Both the position numbers and the translations under genes were made by a program. The notes below the pieces were generated by a model, which did no database searches, was not told the origin of the DNA, and saw only the letters and a program-made list of their open reading frames with translations. A DNA stretch of 64,000 bases from Methyloligella sp050110875 (lineage in GTDB: Bacteria > Pseudomonadota > Alphaproteobacteria > Rhizobiales > Methyloligellaceae). Below are positions 50,453 to 61,275 of this stretch, one piece after another. The stretch is from the NCBI GenBank assembly GCA_050110875.1, contig CP188828.1, forward strand, positions 62,001-126,000. The letters are read 5' to 3'. How positions within the stretch are numbered: position 1 is the first letter of the stretch; each line of letters starts with the position of its first letter.

Positions 50453-53400
50453 ATGAGCTTCACCGACCTTTTCATCAAGCGCCCCGTGCTTGCCATGGTG
50501 GTGAGCTTTCTGGTGCTGCTGGTCGGTGCCCAGGCCGGGCTCAACCTGCAGATCCGGGAATACCCGGAGATGTCGAACACGACGATCACCGTCACCACGA
50601 CCTATCCGGGCGCCAATGCGGACCTGATTCAGGGGTTCATCACGGTGCCGATCCAGCAGGCGGTGGCGAGCACCGAAGGCGTGGACACGCTGACCTCGTC
50701 CTCCAGCCAGAATGTCTCGACGATCACGCTCAATCTGAAGCTGAACGCCGATCCCGACCGGGCGATGACCGACGTGCTGTCGAAGATCGCCCAGGTGCAA
50801 TATCTGCTGCCGCGGGAAGCGAACGACTCCGTCGTCACCAAAGAGACGGGCGAGGGCACGGCGCTGATGTACATCTCGTTCTCCAGCGACGTGATGACCT
50901 CCTCCCAGATCACCGATTATCTGACCCGCGTGGTGCAGCCGCGGCTGCAGACCATCGGCGGAGTGGCGAGCGCCGAAATCCTGGGCGGGCAGACCTTCGC
51001 CATGCGGATCTGGCTGAACCCCGACAAGATGGCCGCGCTGCAGGTCACGCCGTTGGACGTGGCCCAAGCGCTGGACCGGAACAATTACACCTCGGCGGCC
51101 GGACAGGTGAAAGGCCAGTTCACCGAGACCAGCATCGATGCGCAAACCGATGTGAGCGATCCGGAAGCGTTCGGAGAGCTGGTGGTGAAAACGGACGGCG
51201 ATGCGCTGGTACGGCTCAACGATATCGCCGATATCGAGCTCGGACCGCAAAATGTCGATTCCTCGTCGGTGTTCGACGGGCTGAAGGCGGTCTTCATCGG
51301 CGTCGAGGCGACCCCCACGGCCAATCCGCTCACGGTCATCACGGATGTCCGCAAGGACATGCCCAATATCCAGCGCGAGCTGCCCGAGGGGCTGAAGGCG
51401 GAAGTCGCCTACGATGCGACGAACTTCATCCGCACCTCGATCTGGGAGGTGGTGACCACGCTCGGCGAGGCGGCGATCATCGTGATCGTGGTGATCTTCC
51501 TGTTCCTAGGAAATCTGCGCTCCACCATCATCCCCATCGTCACCATCCCGCTGTCTCTGGTGGGCGTGCTGGCGATGCTCTATGTGCTCGGCTACTCCAT
51601 CAACCTGATGACCTTGCTGGCGCTGGTGCTCGCCATCGGTCTGGTGGTCGACGACGCCATCGTGGTGGTGGAGAACATCTACCGGCATATCGAAGACGGT
51701 ATGAAACCGCTCGATGCGGCGTTGAAGGGCGCGCGCGAGATCGTCTATCCGGTGATCGCCATGACGATCACCCTGGCGGCGGTCTACGCGCCGATCGGCT
51801 TCGTCACGGGCGTCACCGGCTCGCTGTTCCGCGAGTTCGCCTTCACGCTGGCCGGCGCGGTGGTGGTCTCCGGCTTTATCGCGCTGACCCTGTCGCCGAT
51901 GATGTGCTCCAAGCTGCTGCGCGAGCACGACAATGACGGGAGTGGCTTCACCGGGGTTCTCGACCGCTTCTTCGAGCGGCTGAACGGCTGGTATCGCCGG
52001 CGCTTGAGCAATTCGCTGAACTACCGGCCCGTCACGGTGCTGGTGATCATCGGCGTGATCGTCGCCACGGTCTTCATGTATATGACGAGCCAGAAGGAGC
52101 TCGCGCCGGAGGAGGATCAGGGCATCCTCTTCGCCATCGTGAAAACGCCGCAATACGCCAATCTCGATTACCTGGAGCAGGCGACGGCGCAGCTCGGCAA
52201 GGTCTTCGACAAGCTGCCCGAAGAGGAGCATGTCTTCACCATCAACGGCATGGCGGGCACCCATCAGGCCTTCGTGGGCATGCTCCTGAAGAACTGGGGC
52301 GAGCGGGAAGGCAGCCAGGCCGACGTTCTGCAGGAGGTGCAGCCGGAGGTGAGCAAGGTTGCGCCTGCCCAGGCGCTGATCTTCTCGCCGCCTGCGCTGC
52401 CGGGCTCCACGGGCGGCGCTGGGGTTCAGTTCGTGATCACCACGACGGAAGATTTCGAACAGTTGGCGGATGTGACGAACCAGATCGTCGACGAAGCCAA
52501 TAAGAGCGGCATGTTCCTCTTCACGGATTACGATCTGCGCTTCGAGACGCCGCAGATCCAGTTCGAGATCGACCGGGACAAGGCCAATAGTCTCGGCGTT
52601 TCCATGGCGGATATCGGCCAGTCGTTGGCGACGCTGCTGGGCGGCAACTATGTCAATCTATTCGACCTTTATGGGCGCAGCTATCAGGTGATCCCCCAGG
52701 TGCCGCGCAAGTTCCGGCTCGATGAGGATTGGCTGACCCGCTATCAGATCCGCACAGCCTCCGGCGATATGGTGCCGCTGTCCAACGTGGCCCATGTCAC
52801 CAAGACCGTGCAGCCCAACGCGCTGACCAACTTCCAGCAGCTCAATTCGGCGACCGTGTCGGCGGTACCGTTCCCGGGGCGAACAGTCGGCGATGCGGTG
52901 ACGTTTCTGGAGAACAAGGCGGCGGAGGTTTTTCCGGCCAACTTCTCCTATGACTGGCAGGGCCAGAGCCGGCAATACATCCAGGAGGGGAATACCCTCG
53001 TCTATACCTTCGTCTTCGCGCTGATCCTGATCTATCTGGTGCTGGCGGCCCAGTATGAGAGCTTCCGGGATCCGTTCATCATCCTGGTGGCGCTGCCGAC
53101 CTCCATGTTCGGCGCGCTCTTGCCGATCAATCTCGGGCTCGCCTCCATCAATATCTATACCCAGGTCGGGCTGGTCACCCTGATCGGTCTGATCGCCAAG
53201 CACGGCATCCTGATGGTGGATTTCGCCAACCACCTGCAAGAGGAGCAGGATTACAGCCGGCGCGAGGCCATCGAGGAGGCGGCGGTGATCCGGCTCCGGC
53301 CGATTCTGATGACCACGGCCTCCATGGTGGTTGCCATGGTGCCGCTCCTGATCGCGGAAGGGGCCGGCGCGGCGAGCCGCTTCGCCATCGGGCTGGTGAT

Positions 53401-53602
53401 CTTCTCGGGCCTCACCATCGGCACTCTGTTCACACTGTTCGTGACGCCTGCGATCTACACCTTCCTAGCCAAGGACCATGCGAGCATAAAAGGCGATGAA
53501 ATGCCGGCCATGGAAGGGCGGGGCGATTTCGAAGAAGCCGAGGCGGACCGGAAGAAGCGCGAGGAAGAGGAGCGCAAGCGCTATTCTTCCGCCGCAGAAT
53601 AG
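50453..53602 (+). CDS. RND multidrug efflux permease (AcrB/MexB class)
   Basis: 1049 residues. Opening MSFTDLFIKRPVLAMVVSFLVLL, twelve transmembrane helices and two large periplasmic domains. The proton-relay acids are present in TM4 (GLVVDDAIVVVENIYRH, near residue 400) and the TM10 Lys in GLIAKHGILMVDFANHL (near 913). Other family segments: YPGANADLIQGFITVPIQQAV, GTALMYISFSSD. The C-terminal tail (residues about 1017-1049) is highly charged, with KKREEEERKRY. It exports drugs or lipophilic toxins with the adaptor; no TolC-type outer-membrane gene is linked, so an unlinked one would be used. Substrates are unknown. Confidence 0.95.
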   Translation: MSFTDLFIKRPVLAMVVSFLVLLVGAQAGLNLQIREYPEMSNTTITVTTTYPGANADLIQGFITVPIQQAVASTEGVDTLTSSSSQNVSTITLNLKLNADPDRAMTDVLSKIAQVQYLLPREANDSVVTKETGEGTALMYISFSSDVMTSSQITDYLTRVVQPRLQTIGGVASAEILGGQTFAMRIWLNPDKMAALQVTPLDVAQALDRNNYTSAAGQVKGQFTETSIDAQTDVSDPEAFGELVVKTDGDALVRLNDIADIELGPQNVDSSSVFDGLKAVFIGVEATPTANPLTVITDVRKDMPNIQRELPEGLKAEVAYDATNFIRTSIWEVVTTLGEAAIIVIVVIFLFLGNLRSTIIPIVTIPLSLVGVLAMLYVLGYSINLMTLLALVLAIGLVVDDAIVVVENIYRHIEDGMKPLDAALKGAREIVYPVIAMTITLAAVYAPIGFVTGVTGSLFREFAFTLAGAVVVSGFIALTLSPMMCSKLLREHDNDGSGFTGVLDRFFERLNGWYRRRLSNSLNYRPVTVLVIIGVIVATVFMYMTSQKELAPEEDQGILFAIVKTPQYANLDYLEQATAQLGKVFDKLPEEEHVFTINGMAGTHQAFVGMLLKNWGEREGSQADVLQEVQPEVSKVAPAQALIFSPPALPGSTGGAGVQFVITTTEDFEQLADVTNQIVDEANKSGMFLFTDYDLRFETPQIQFEIDRDKANSLGVSMADIGQSLATLLGGNYVNLFDLYGRSYQVIPQVPRKFRLDEDWLTRYQIRTASGDMVPLSNVAHVTKTVQPNALTNFQQLNSATVSAVPFPGRTVGDAVTFLENKAAEVFPANFSYDWQGQSRQYIQEGNTLVYTFVFALILIYLVLAAQYESFRDPFIILVALPTSMFGALLPINLGLASINIYTQVGLVTLIGLIAKHGILMVDFANHLQEEQDYSRREAIEEAAVIRLRPILMTTASMVVAMVPLLIAEGAGAASRFAIGLVIFSGLTIGTLFTLFVTPAIYTFLAKDHASIKGDEMPAMEGRGDFEEAEADRKKREEEERKRYSSAAE

Positions 53603-53685
53603 GGCGTATCCGGAGCAACCATCAGGTTTACTCCGCTTCGTCTAACCTCTAGAAAGCAGTGCTCAAAAAGAAGGCCTGGGGGCGT

Positions 53686-55698
<2,013 letters not shown>

Positions 55699-55712
55699 GC
55701 GGGAGCTGACCG

Positions 55713-56018
55713 ATGGTTAGCGACAGCGAGGATATCCGGACTGTCACCGTGCGCATCGAGGGTCGCGTTCAAGGCGTCTATTTTCGTGCCTGGACGGAAC
55801 GGACGGCGAAAGAGCTCAATCTCGATGGCTGGGTCCGCAATTGCGATGACGGCTCGGTCGCGGCGGTGTTTTCCGGTCCGCCGGAGGTCGTGGCCGACAT
55901 GCTGAGGCGCTGCGAGGAGGGCTCTCCCGGCGCGCAGGTCTCCCAAGTCCTCATTCTGGACGAGGGCGGCACGCCGCCCGACGGCTTTCAGGTCATCGCC
56001 ACGGATAACTACAAGTAG
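55713..56018 (+). CDS. acylphosphatase
   Basis: 101 residues. Conserved catalytic Arg25 in GRVQGVYFRAWT and Asn43 in GWVRNCDDGSVAAVFSG, then the C-terminal strand. The enzyme hydrolyses acyl phosphates such as carbamoyl- or acetyl-phosphate. It lies 14 bp after pccA, so it is probably co-transcribed. Confidence 0.95.
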   Translation: MVSDSEDIRTVTVRIEGRVQGVYFRAWTERTAKELNLDGWVRNCDDGSVAAVFSGPPEVVADMLRRCEEGSPGAQVSQVLILDEGGTPPDGFQVIATDNYK

Positions 56019-56037
56019 CGCTGAACACTTCTCTCTG

Positions 56038-56140
56038 CGTCATGCCCGGCCTTGAGCCGGGCATCCAGGGTCGCGAACTCTTGTGTCGCGAACTCTTGTG
56101 CCAAACGCCCTGGATTGCCGGGTCAAGCCCGGCAATGACG
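56038..56140. repeat. palindromic repeat element with an internal 15-bp tandem duplication
   Basis: The left part (CGTCATGCCCGGCCTTGAGC, to 56070) is a near-inverted copy of the right part (56108-56140, ending CCCGGCAATGACG). Each half has its own small GC stem. Between them the unit TCGCGAACTCTTGTG occurs twice in tandem (56071-56085 and 56086-56100). Such elements are dispersed, extragenic and common in alphaproteobacteria; it may also end the pccA-acylphosphatase transcript. Confidence 0.8.
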
Positions 56141-56156
56141 TGGGTGGGATGGAAAG

Positions 56157-56179
56157 CCCTCTCCCACAAGGTGAGAGGG
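56157..56179. repeat. short palindromic hairpin
   Basis: CCCTCTC (56157-56163) pairs with GAGAGGG (56173-56179) around a 9-nt loop. It resembles short extragenic palindromes often found beside the longer element at 56038. No T tract follows. Confidence 0.5.
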
Positions 56180-56219
56180 GATTGATCAGCGCTCAGACCG
56201 CAGAGTGGACTAATCAGCT

Positions 56220-56906
56220 CTAGCGCCAGGGCCAGGCTTTCTGAAGTGCCGAATCCACCTCATCCATCGTCGCATCGACGCTCAGCGCCTGCAGGCTCGT
56301 CACGGGCGCATCCTTCAGGCCGCACGGAACGATTCCCGAAAAGTGCTCCAGATCCGGCGCCACGTTGAGGCTGATGCCATGGAAGCTGACGCCGCGGCTG
56401 ACGCGCACGCCGATGGAGGCGATCTTGGCGCCGCCGACGAAGAGACCGATATCGCTCGAGGCGGGGTCGGACGCGATCCCGAAAGCGGCGAGGCTATCTG
56501 CCAGCCAGGTCTGCAGGCCCTGGACGTAGGCGCGGACGTCGCCGCCGCGCTGCTTCAGGTTCAGCATCACATAGGCGATGCGTTGTCCGGGCCCGTGATA
56601 GGTGTAGCGGCCGCCGCGGCCGGTTTTGTAGACGGGAAAGCGGTCCGGATCGATCAGCTCGCCCGGTTCCGCGGAGGTGCCCGCCGTATAGAGGGCGGGG
56701 TGCTCCAGCAGCCAGACGCATTCACCCGCCTCACCGCTCGCGATCTCCGCGACGCGGCTCTCCATGGCGTTGAGAGCGCGGGGGTAGGGGACGGGTTTCT
56801 TGCTGCGGAACCACTCGATTCCGCTCGCTTGGCCGGGCTCGGGGAGGAGTTCCGCGCCCAGAAGCCCGCTCGTTCCCACCATTCTTGCGAAGTTGGCTGT
56901 CGGCAT
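56220..56906 (-). CDS. lipB: octanoyl-[ACP]:protein N-octanoyltransferase LipB
   Basis: 228 residues from ATG 56906; MVGTSG at 56882 is an alternative. It moves octanoate from acyl carrier protein to lipoyl domains before LipA adds sulfur. Signature GRGGRYTYHGPGQRIAYVMLNL (near 95-115), the conserved Lys in GAKIASIGVRVSRGVSFHGISLNV, and the catalytic Cys near residue 195 in GIVPCGLKDAPVTSL are present. No ribosome site is obvious, so the exact start is uncertain. Confidence 0.94.
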   Translation of the reverse strand: MPTANFARMVGTSGLLGAELLPEPGQASGIEWFRSKKPVPYPRALNAMESRVAEIASGEAGECVWLLEHPALYTAGTSAEPGELIDPDRFPVYKTGRGGRYTYHGPGQRIAYVMLNLKQRGGDVRAYVQGLQTWLADSLAAFGIASDPASSDIGLFVGGAKIASIGVRVSRGVSFHGISLNVAPDLEHFSGIVPCGLKDAPVTSLQALSVDATMDEVDSALQKAWPWR

Positions 56907-57086
56907 GGCGCCATCATGGGGGAGTTTAAGCGGCCATGCATCCCTATATATTCCGACATAAAGAGGTGGCTTCGGGGTTCTGTCAGCTTGCGCGGCTGGT
57001 CCGAGTTTGCTAATGCAGCCCGACCTTCGGGCTTCGGCCCGGAGCGACGCGCTTTCGTCGATGCACGAAAGCTTCGCCTTATCTTT

Positions 57087-57172
57087 GCGGTCGTGGCGGA
57101 AATGGTAGACGCGCAGCGTTGAGGTCGCTGTGGGCTTAGCCCGTGGAGGTTCGATTCCTCTCGACCGCACCA
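57087..57172 (+). tRNA. tRNA-Leu (anticodon GAG)
   Basis: 86 nt with the long variable arm of tRNA-Leu. Acceptor GCGGTCG pairs with CGACCGC; anticodon stem CAGCG/CGCTG with loop TTGAGGT (anticodon GAG); T arm GAGGTTCGATTCCTC; encoded CCA. It reads CTC and CTT codons. Confidence 0.96.
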
Positions 57173-57473
57173 CTCTTTCTTGGTGCATTCCCGCTCTTCG
57201 GATGATTTGAGCGCCAGACGGGCGCTCTGTCGGTCGTCATCCCCGGGTTCAATCCGGGTATTCATGCCGTTGCGCCTCGCTGGATAGAAGCCGCCGGGCT
57301 GGGGCACCCGCTACTTTTTTGTCTGGCGGTTAAGGGCGAAGCAGCGTTTATTTGCCAAACTCAATCCGACCATAGCCGGCGGCGGAAACTGCGCCTGTCG
57401 GCACTGCGTTCCGTGTCTGCAGGCCGCGGGACGACTGCTTCTTAAGCGTTCAAATCGAGCTACGGAATAGGCG
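57173..57473. other. intergenic stretch before mgtE with palindromes
   Basis: These 301 bp hold a 7-bp inverted repeat GAGCGCC (57209-57215) / GGCGCTC (57221-57227), possibly the end of tRNA-Leu transcription. They also hold a half-copy of the palindromic element (57235 to about 57266, GTCATCCCCGGGTTCAATCC), and a T6 run at about 57315. No recognisable Mg2+ riboswitch or gene is seen. Confidence 0.5.
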
Positions 57474-58859
57474 ATGGACACCGTCCCGGACGAACATATG
57501 CCCGTGCGCGACGAGGAGGGCGATTTTCGCTCCGAGTTCCTGCATGCCGTGGAAGCGGCGCTGGAAGCGGACGATCGCGCCGAGGTCCGGACGCTTACGG
57601 GCGATCTCCACGAAGGCGACCTTGCCGACCTGCTGGAACTTCTGAAAGCGGAAGAGCGGGACCGGCTCATCACCGTGCTCGGCCGCGACTTCAATCCGGC
57701 CGCCTTGAGCGAGCTGGACGAGGGGGTGCGCGATCAGCTTTTGGCGACGCTGCCGGCGGAGGTGGTCGCCGATGCCCTGAAGCAGCTCGACACCGACGAT
57801 GCGGTCTATCTTTTGGAGGATCTGGCGGAGGACGACCGCAACGCGATCCTCGACCAGCTGCCGCGGCTCGATCAGCTCACCCTCAAGAAGAGCCTGGAAT
57901 ACCCGGAGGATTCCGCCGGCCGCATCATGCGGACCGAGGTCATCTCGGTGCCGCCCTTCTGGTCCGTCGGCCAGACCATCGATTTCATGCGTGAATCCGA
58001 CGATCTGCCGGAGCGGTTCGACGAGATCTTCGTGGTCGACCCGGCATTTCACCTGATCGGTTCGGTGGCGCTGAACCGGCTGCTCCGCTCCAAGCGCCAT
58101 GTGAATATCGACGATATCACCGATCACGAGCTGCGCCCGATCCAGGCGGAGGCGGACCAGGAGGACGTGGCGCGGGAGTTCGAGCGCTACAATCTCTCCT
58201 CGGCGCCGGTGGTGGATCAGGACAACCGGCTGATCGGCGTGATCACCGCCGACGACGTGGTCGAGGTGGTCCAGGAAGAGGCCGAAGAGGATATCTTGCG
58301 GCTGGCCGGTGTCGCGGCCACCACAGGCATGTCGACCAGTGTCTGGGAGACCACGCGCCAGCGCTTCGCCTGGCTGCTGGTCAATCTCGCCACGGCGATT
58401 CTCGCCTCCTTCGTCATCAGCTTTTTCGATGCGACCATCGAGCAGATGGTGGCGCTTGCGGTGCTGATGCCCATCGTGGCCTCCATGGGGGGAAATGCCG
58501 GAACTCAGACCATGACCGTCGCCGTGCGGGCGCTCGCCACCCGGGATCTCGGCCGGGTGAACGCCTTCCGTGTGATCGGCCGTGAATCCGCCGTCGGTCT
58601 GCTCAACGGGCTGCTGTTCGCCGTGCTGATGGGGCTCGTGACCTATGTCTGGTTCGGCCGCACCGATCTCGGTCTGATCATCGCGCTCGCCATGATCGTC
58701 AATTTGATCGTGGCCGCCTTGGCCGGCATCCTGGTGCCGCTGGGGCTGAACGAGCTGGGGGTGGATCCCGCCATCACCTCGGGCGTTTTCGTTACGACGG
58801 TGACGGATGTGGTCGGGTTCTTCGCGTTCCTCGGTCTCGCCGCACTCTGGCTCCTATAG
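57474..58859 (+). CDS. mgtE: magnesium transporter MgtE
   Basis: 461 residues. The N domain (about 20-135) is an acidic helical superhelix (HEGDLADLLELLKAEERDRL, LDTDDAVYLLEDLAEDDRNAIL). Two CBS domains follow (about 140-265; SAGRIMRTEVISVPPFWSVGQTIDFM, FERYNLSSAPVVDQDNRLIGVITADDVVEVV). Five transmembrane helices start near 300, with the signature MPIVASMGGNAGTQTMTVAVRALA and DPAITSGVFVTTVTDVVGFFAFLGLA, which holds the channel Asp. Cytosolic Mg2+ closes the channel through the CBS domains. Confidence 0.97.
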   Translation: MDTVPDEHMPVRDEEGDFRSEFLHAVEAALEADDRAEVRTLTGDLHEGDLADLLELLKAEERDRLITVLGRDFNPAALSELDEGVRDQLLATLPAEVVADALKQLDTDDAVYLLEDLAEDDRNAILDQLPRLDQLTLKKSLEYPEDSAGRIMRTEVISVPPFWSVGQTIDFMRESDDLPERFDEIFVVDPAFHLIGSVALNRLLRSKRHVNIDDITDHELRPIQAEADQEDVAREFERYNLSSAPVVDQDNRLIGVITADDVVEVVQEEAEEDILRLAGVAATTGMSTSVWETTRQRFAWLLVNLATAILASFVISFFDATIEQMVALAVLMPIVASMGGNAGTQTMTVAVRALATRDLGRVNAFRVIGRESAVGLLNGLLFAVLMGLVTYVWFGRTDLGLIIALAMIVNLIVAALAGILVPLGLNELGVDPAITSGVFVTTVTDVVGFFAFLGLAALWLL

Positions 58860-58921
58860 TCTCAAGACGGCATCATCCGTACCCTGACGGTTGATTCGAG
58901 AGCCTAAACGAGCGGAGAAAC

Positions 58922-59758
58922 ATGACAATCAAAGACATGATGTGTGTCGAAGCCCATGGCGCCTCGATACCGGCGCTTGGATTCGGCACGTGGCAGCTGG
59001 AGGGAGATGTCTGCGTCGAGGCGGTCAAGACGGCGCTCGCTTGCGGCTACCGCCATATCGATACGGCACAGATCTACGACAACGAGGCAGAGGTCGGAGA
59101 AGCGCTGGCGGATTCCGGTGTCGACCGCGAGGACGTCTTCGTCACCACCAAGGTCTGGATGGACCAGATGGAGGAGGCGCGGTTGCAAGGCTCCGTGGAG
59201 CTCAGCCTGAAGCGACTCGGTCTCGACCGTGTCGATTTGCTGCTCATCCACTGGCCCAACCCGGACGTGCCGCTGGCGGAAACCATGGCCGCGTTGTCGG
59301 AGGTGAAGCGCTTCGGTATGACGCGCCATATCGGGGTCAGCAATTTTCCGATCGGCCTCTTGGAGGAGGCGATCGCGCTTGCCTCGGAGCCGTTGGTCAC
59401 CAACCAGGTGGAATATCATCCGCTGCTCGATCAGCAGGCCATGCTCTCGGCGTGCCGCCGCAATGGTCTCGCGCTCACCGCCTATTCGCCGCTTGGGCGC
59501 GGGGGGCTGCTGTCCAACCCCGTGCTGAGGGAGATTGCCGAAGCGCACGGGAAATCCAGCGCCCAGGTGACGCTCCGCTGGCTGATCCAACAGGAGGGCG
59601 TCGTGGCCATTCCGCGGTCCGGCGATCCGGCGCATATCAGAAGCAATTTCGACGTGTTCGATTTCGCGCTGAGCGACACGGAGATGCAGCGCATTTTCGC
59701 GCTTGCCGAGCCGGGTGGGCGTATGACCGACCCCGAATGGGCGCCTCAGTGGGACTGA
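58922..59758 (+). CDS. aldo/keto reductase
   Basis: 278 residues. The NADPH-dependent (beta/alpha)8 family tetrad is present: D47, Y52, K77 and H110 (GYRHIDTAQIYDNEAEVG, VTTKVWM, LLIHWPNPD). Cofactor-site segments HIGVSNFPIGLLEEAI, NQVEYHPLL and AIPRSGDPAHIRSNFDVFDF follow. It resembles DkgA/DkgB-type reductases, but the substrate cannot be read from sequence. It appears to be transcribed alone. Confidence 0.92.
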   Translation: MTIKDMMCVEAHGASIPALGFGTWQLEGDVCVEAVKTALACGYRHIDTAQIYDNEAEVGEALADSGVDREDVFVTTKVWMDQMEEARLQGSVELSLKRLGLDRVDLLLIHWPNPDVPLAETMAALSEVKRFGMTRHIGVSNFPIGLLEEAIALASEPLVTNQVEYHPLLDQQAMLSACRRNGLALTAYSPLGRGGLLSNPVLREIAEAHGKSSAQVTLRWLIQQEGVVAIPRSGDPAHIRSNFDVFDFALSDTEMQRIFALAEPGGRMTDPEWAPQWD

Positions 59759-59856
59759 GGATCGGTGCGCTCAACCATGGATGCATGGTCGCAACAAGGC
59801 TGCTATGAGTGGCCGGTTCAGCCTGCTGTCGCTCTTCTTCCGGTTGAAGTGAGGGA

Positions 59857-60750
59857 ATGTTCTTCTATCTCGCGAAGTTCTTATGGTTCTTTCTGCAGCC
59901 GTCTTGCCTGATCGCCTTTCTGCTTCTGATCGGCACGCTGATGGTCTGGACCTATTGGGCGCGCTGGGGCCGTCGAATCGTCGCCTTGGCGGCCGTCTTG
60001 CTGCTCGTTGCCGGCCTCTCGCCGCTCGGCAACTGGCTGGTGCTTCCGCTGGAGGATCGCTTTCCGCGCACGGATTTGGAGGAGGGGCCGCCCCCTACGG
60101 GCTTCATCGTGTTGGGTGGGGCCGAACAGCGCTATATCGGCGAGGGGCGTGAGGCGCCGACCTTGAACGAGGCGGGTGACCGTATCGTCGAGGCGGGGCT
60201 GCTGGCGCATCGGTTCCCGGACGCCATGGTCGCCATCTCGGGCGGCGATGCGGCCCTGTTCTACCCGTCGGAGAGCGAGGCGCTGGGCACGGCTGCGATT
60301 CTGGTCGGGCTTGGTATCGGCCGGAAGCGGCTGGTGCTGGAAGATCGATCCCGGGACACTTTTGAGAATGCCGAGCGTGTGAAGGCCGAGCTTGCCAAGC
60401 TGGAGCTTCTCGGGCCCGACAAGCGCTGGGTGCTGATCACATCGGCCGCCCATATGCCGCGGGCCATAGGCTGCTTCCGTCAGGCGGGTCTCGTGGTCGA
60501 GCCGTGGCCGGTGGATTACCGCACCCGCGGGCCCGAGGATGCTTGGCGCCCCTTCGACAAGGTTTCCGAGGGTTTGCGGCGGGTCGATATGGCGACCCGG
60601 GAATGGGTCGGGCTGGTTGCCTATTGGATCGCCGGGCGCACCGATGCGCTGTTTCCGGCGCCGAAGGCACCGGCCAGGCCGGAGACGCCGCCTCCTGCGC
60701 CGGACAACGATCATGAAGATGGGGCCGAACCCGGGCTCGACGCGGCGTAA
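59857..60750 (+). CDS. YdcF/ElyC-like (DUF218) membrane protein
   Basis: 297 residues. Two N-terminal transmembrane helices (about 4-28 and 38-58) precede the DUF218 domain (about 80-260): TGFIVLGGAEQ, RIVEAGLLAHRFPDAMVAISGGDAALF, ERVKAELAKLELLGPDKRWVLITSAAHMPRAIGCFRQAGLVVEPWPVDY. Relatives such as ElyC and SanA affect envelope integrity and lipid-carrier supply; the reaction is not settled. The end is Pro/Ala-rich with an acidic tail. Confidence 0.9.
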   Translation: MFFYLAKFLWFFLQPSCLIAFLLLIGTLMVWTYWARWGRRIVALAAVLLLVAGLSPLGNWLVLPLEDRFPRTDLEEGPPPTGFIVLGGAEQRYIGEGREAPTLNEAGDRIVEAGLLAHRFPDAMVAISGGDAALFYPSESEALGTAAILVGLGIGRKRLVLEDRSRDTFENAERVKAELAKLELLGPDKRWVLITSAAHMPRAIGCFRQAGLVVEPWPVDYRTRGPEDAWRPFDKVSEGLRRVDMATREWVGLVAYWIAGRTDALFPAPKAPARPETPPPAPDNDHEDGAEPGLDAA

Positions 60751-60825
60751 CTACCGAGAAAGCCGGGGAAAACTTGCCGCGCCGCCTTATCCGGGCACGG
60801 CCTCACTCGCTACGGTCATCGCGTC

Positions 60826-61266
60826 ATGACGCTTCATCTTCTCAAGCTCTGTGTCGGGATCGACAGCGTGCAGGCTTTGCGCGACTGGCAGGCGAAGCGG
60901 CTTGCCGAGCATCGCGCCGCGGGACGGCCGGCGGAGCTTTGCCACCGCACCAGCCAGACACCGCGCCGTGGCGCGGAGCTGCTCGCCGGCGGATCGCTCT
61001 ATTGGGTGATCAAGGGCACAGTGCTGGTCCGGCAGCGAATCCTCGATCTCAGGCCTGAGACGCGGGAAGACGGAAGAGCCTGCTGCGGCATCGTCCTCGG
61101 CCCCGATCTCGTCGCCACGCGGGGCCAGCCGCGCCGGGCTTTTCAGGGATGGCGGTATTTGACGGAAGAGGATGCGCCGGCGGACCTCATGCAAGGGGAG
61201 GGGTTCGGCGATATTCCCCAGGAGATGGTGCAGGATCTGAAGGAGCTCTGCCTGATCGACGGGTAG
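60826..61266 (+). CDS. DUF1489-family protein
   Basis: 146 residues matching the alphaproteobacterial DUF1489 pattern: MTLHLLKLCVGIDSVQALRDWQ, GGSLYWVIKGTVLVRQRILDLRP, CGIVLGPDLVATRGQPRRAFQGWRYL, GFGDIPQEMVQDLKELCLI. No catalytic motif or membrane segment is evident. It is cytoplasmic and of unknown role, usually a single-copy gene in the class. The gap before panC is 9 bp and the two are convergent. Confidence 0.87.
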   Translation: MTLHLLKLCVGIDSVQALRDWQAKRLAEHRAAGRPAELCHRTSQTPRRGAELLAGGSLYWVIKGTVLVRQRILDLRPETREDGRACCGIVLGPDLVATRGQPRRAFQGWRYLTEEDAPADLMQGEGFGDIPQEMVQDLKELCLIDG

Positions 61267-61275
61267 GGCTGAACC

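Noticed and set aside
56041..56180. CRISPR array
   Set aside because: There are only two tandem copies of a 15-bp unit, without spacers, inside a mirrored palindrome. No cas genes are present.
57173..57473. Mg2+-sensing riboswitch before mgtE
   Set aside because: The stretch has palindromes and a T6 run but I could not match the conserved parts of the M-box. It is left as intergenic.
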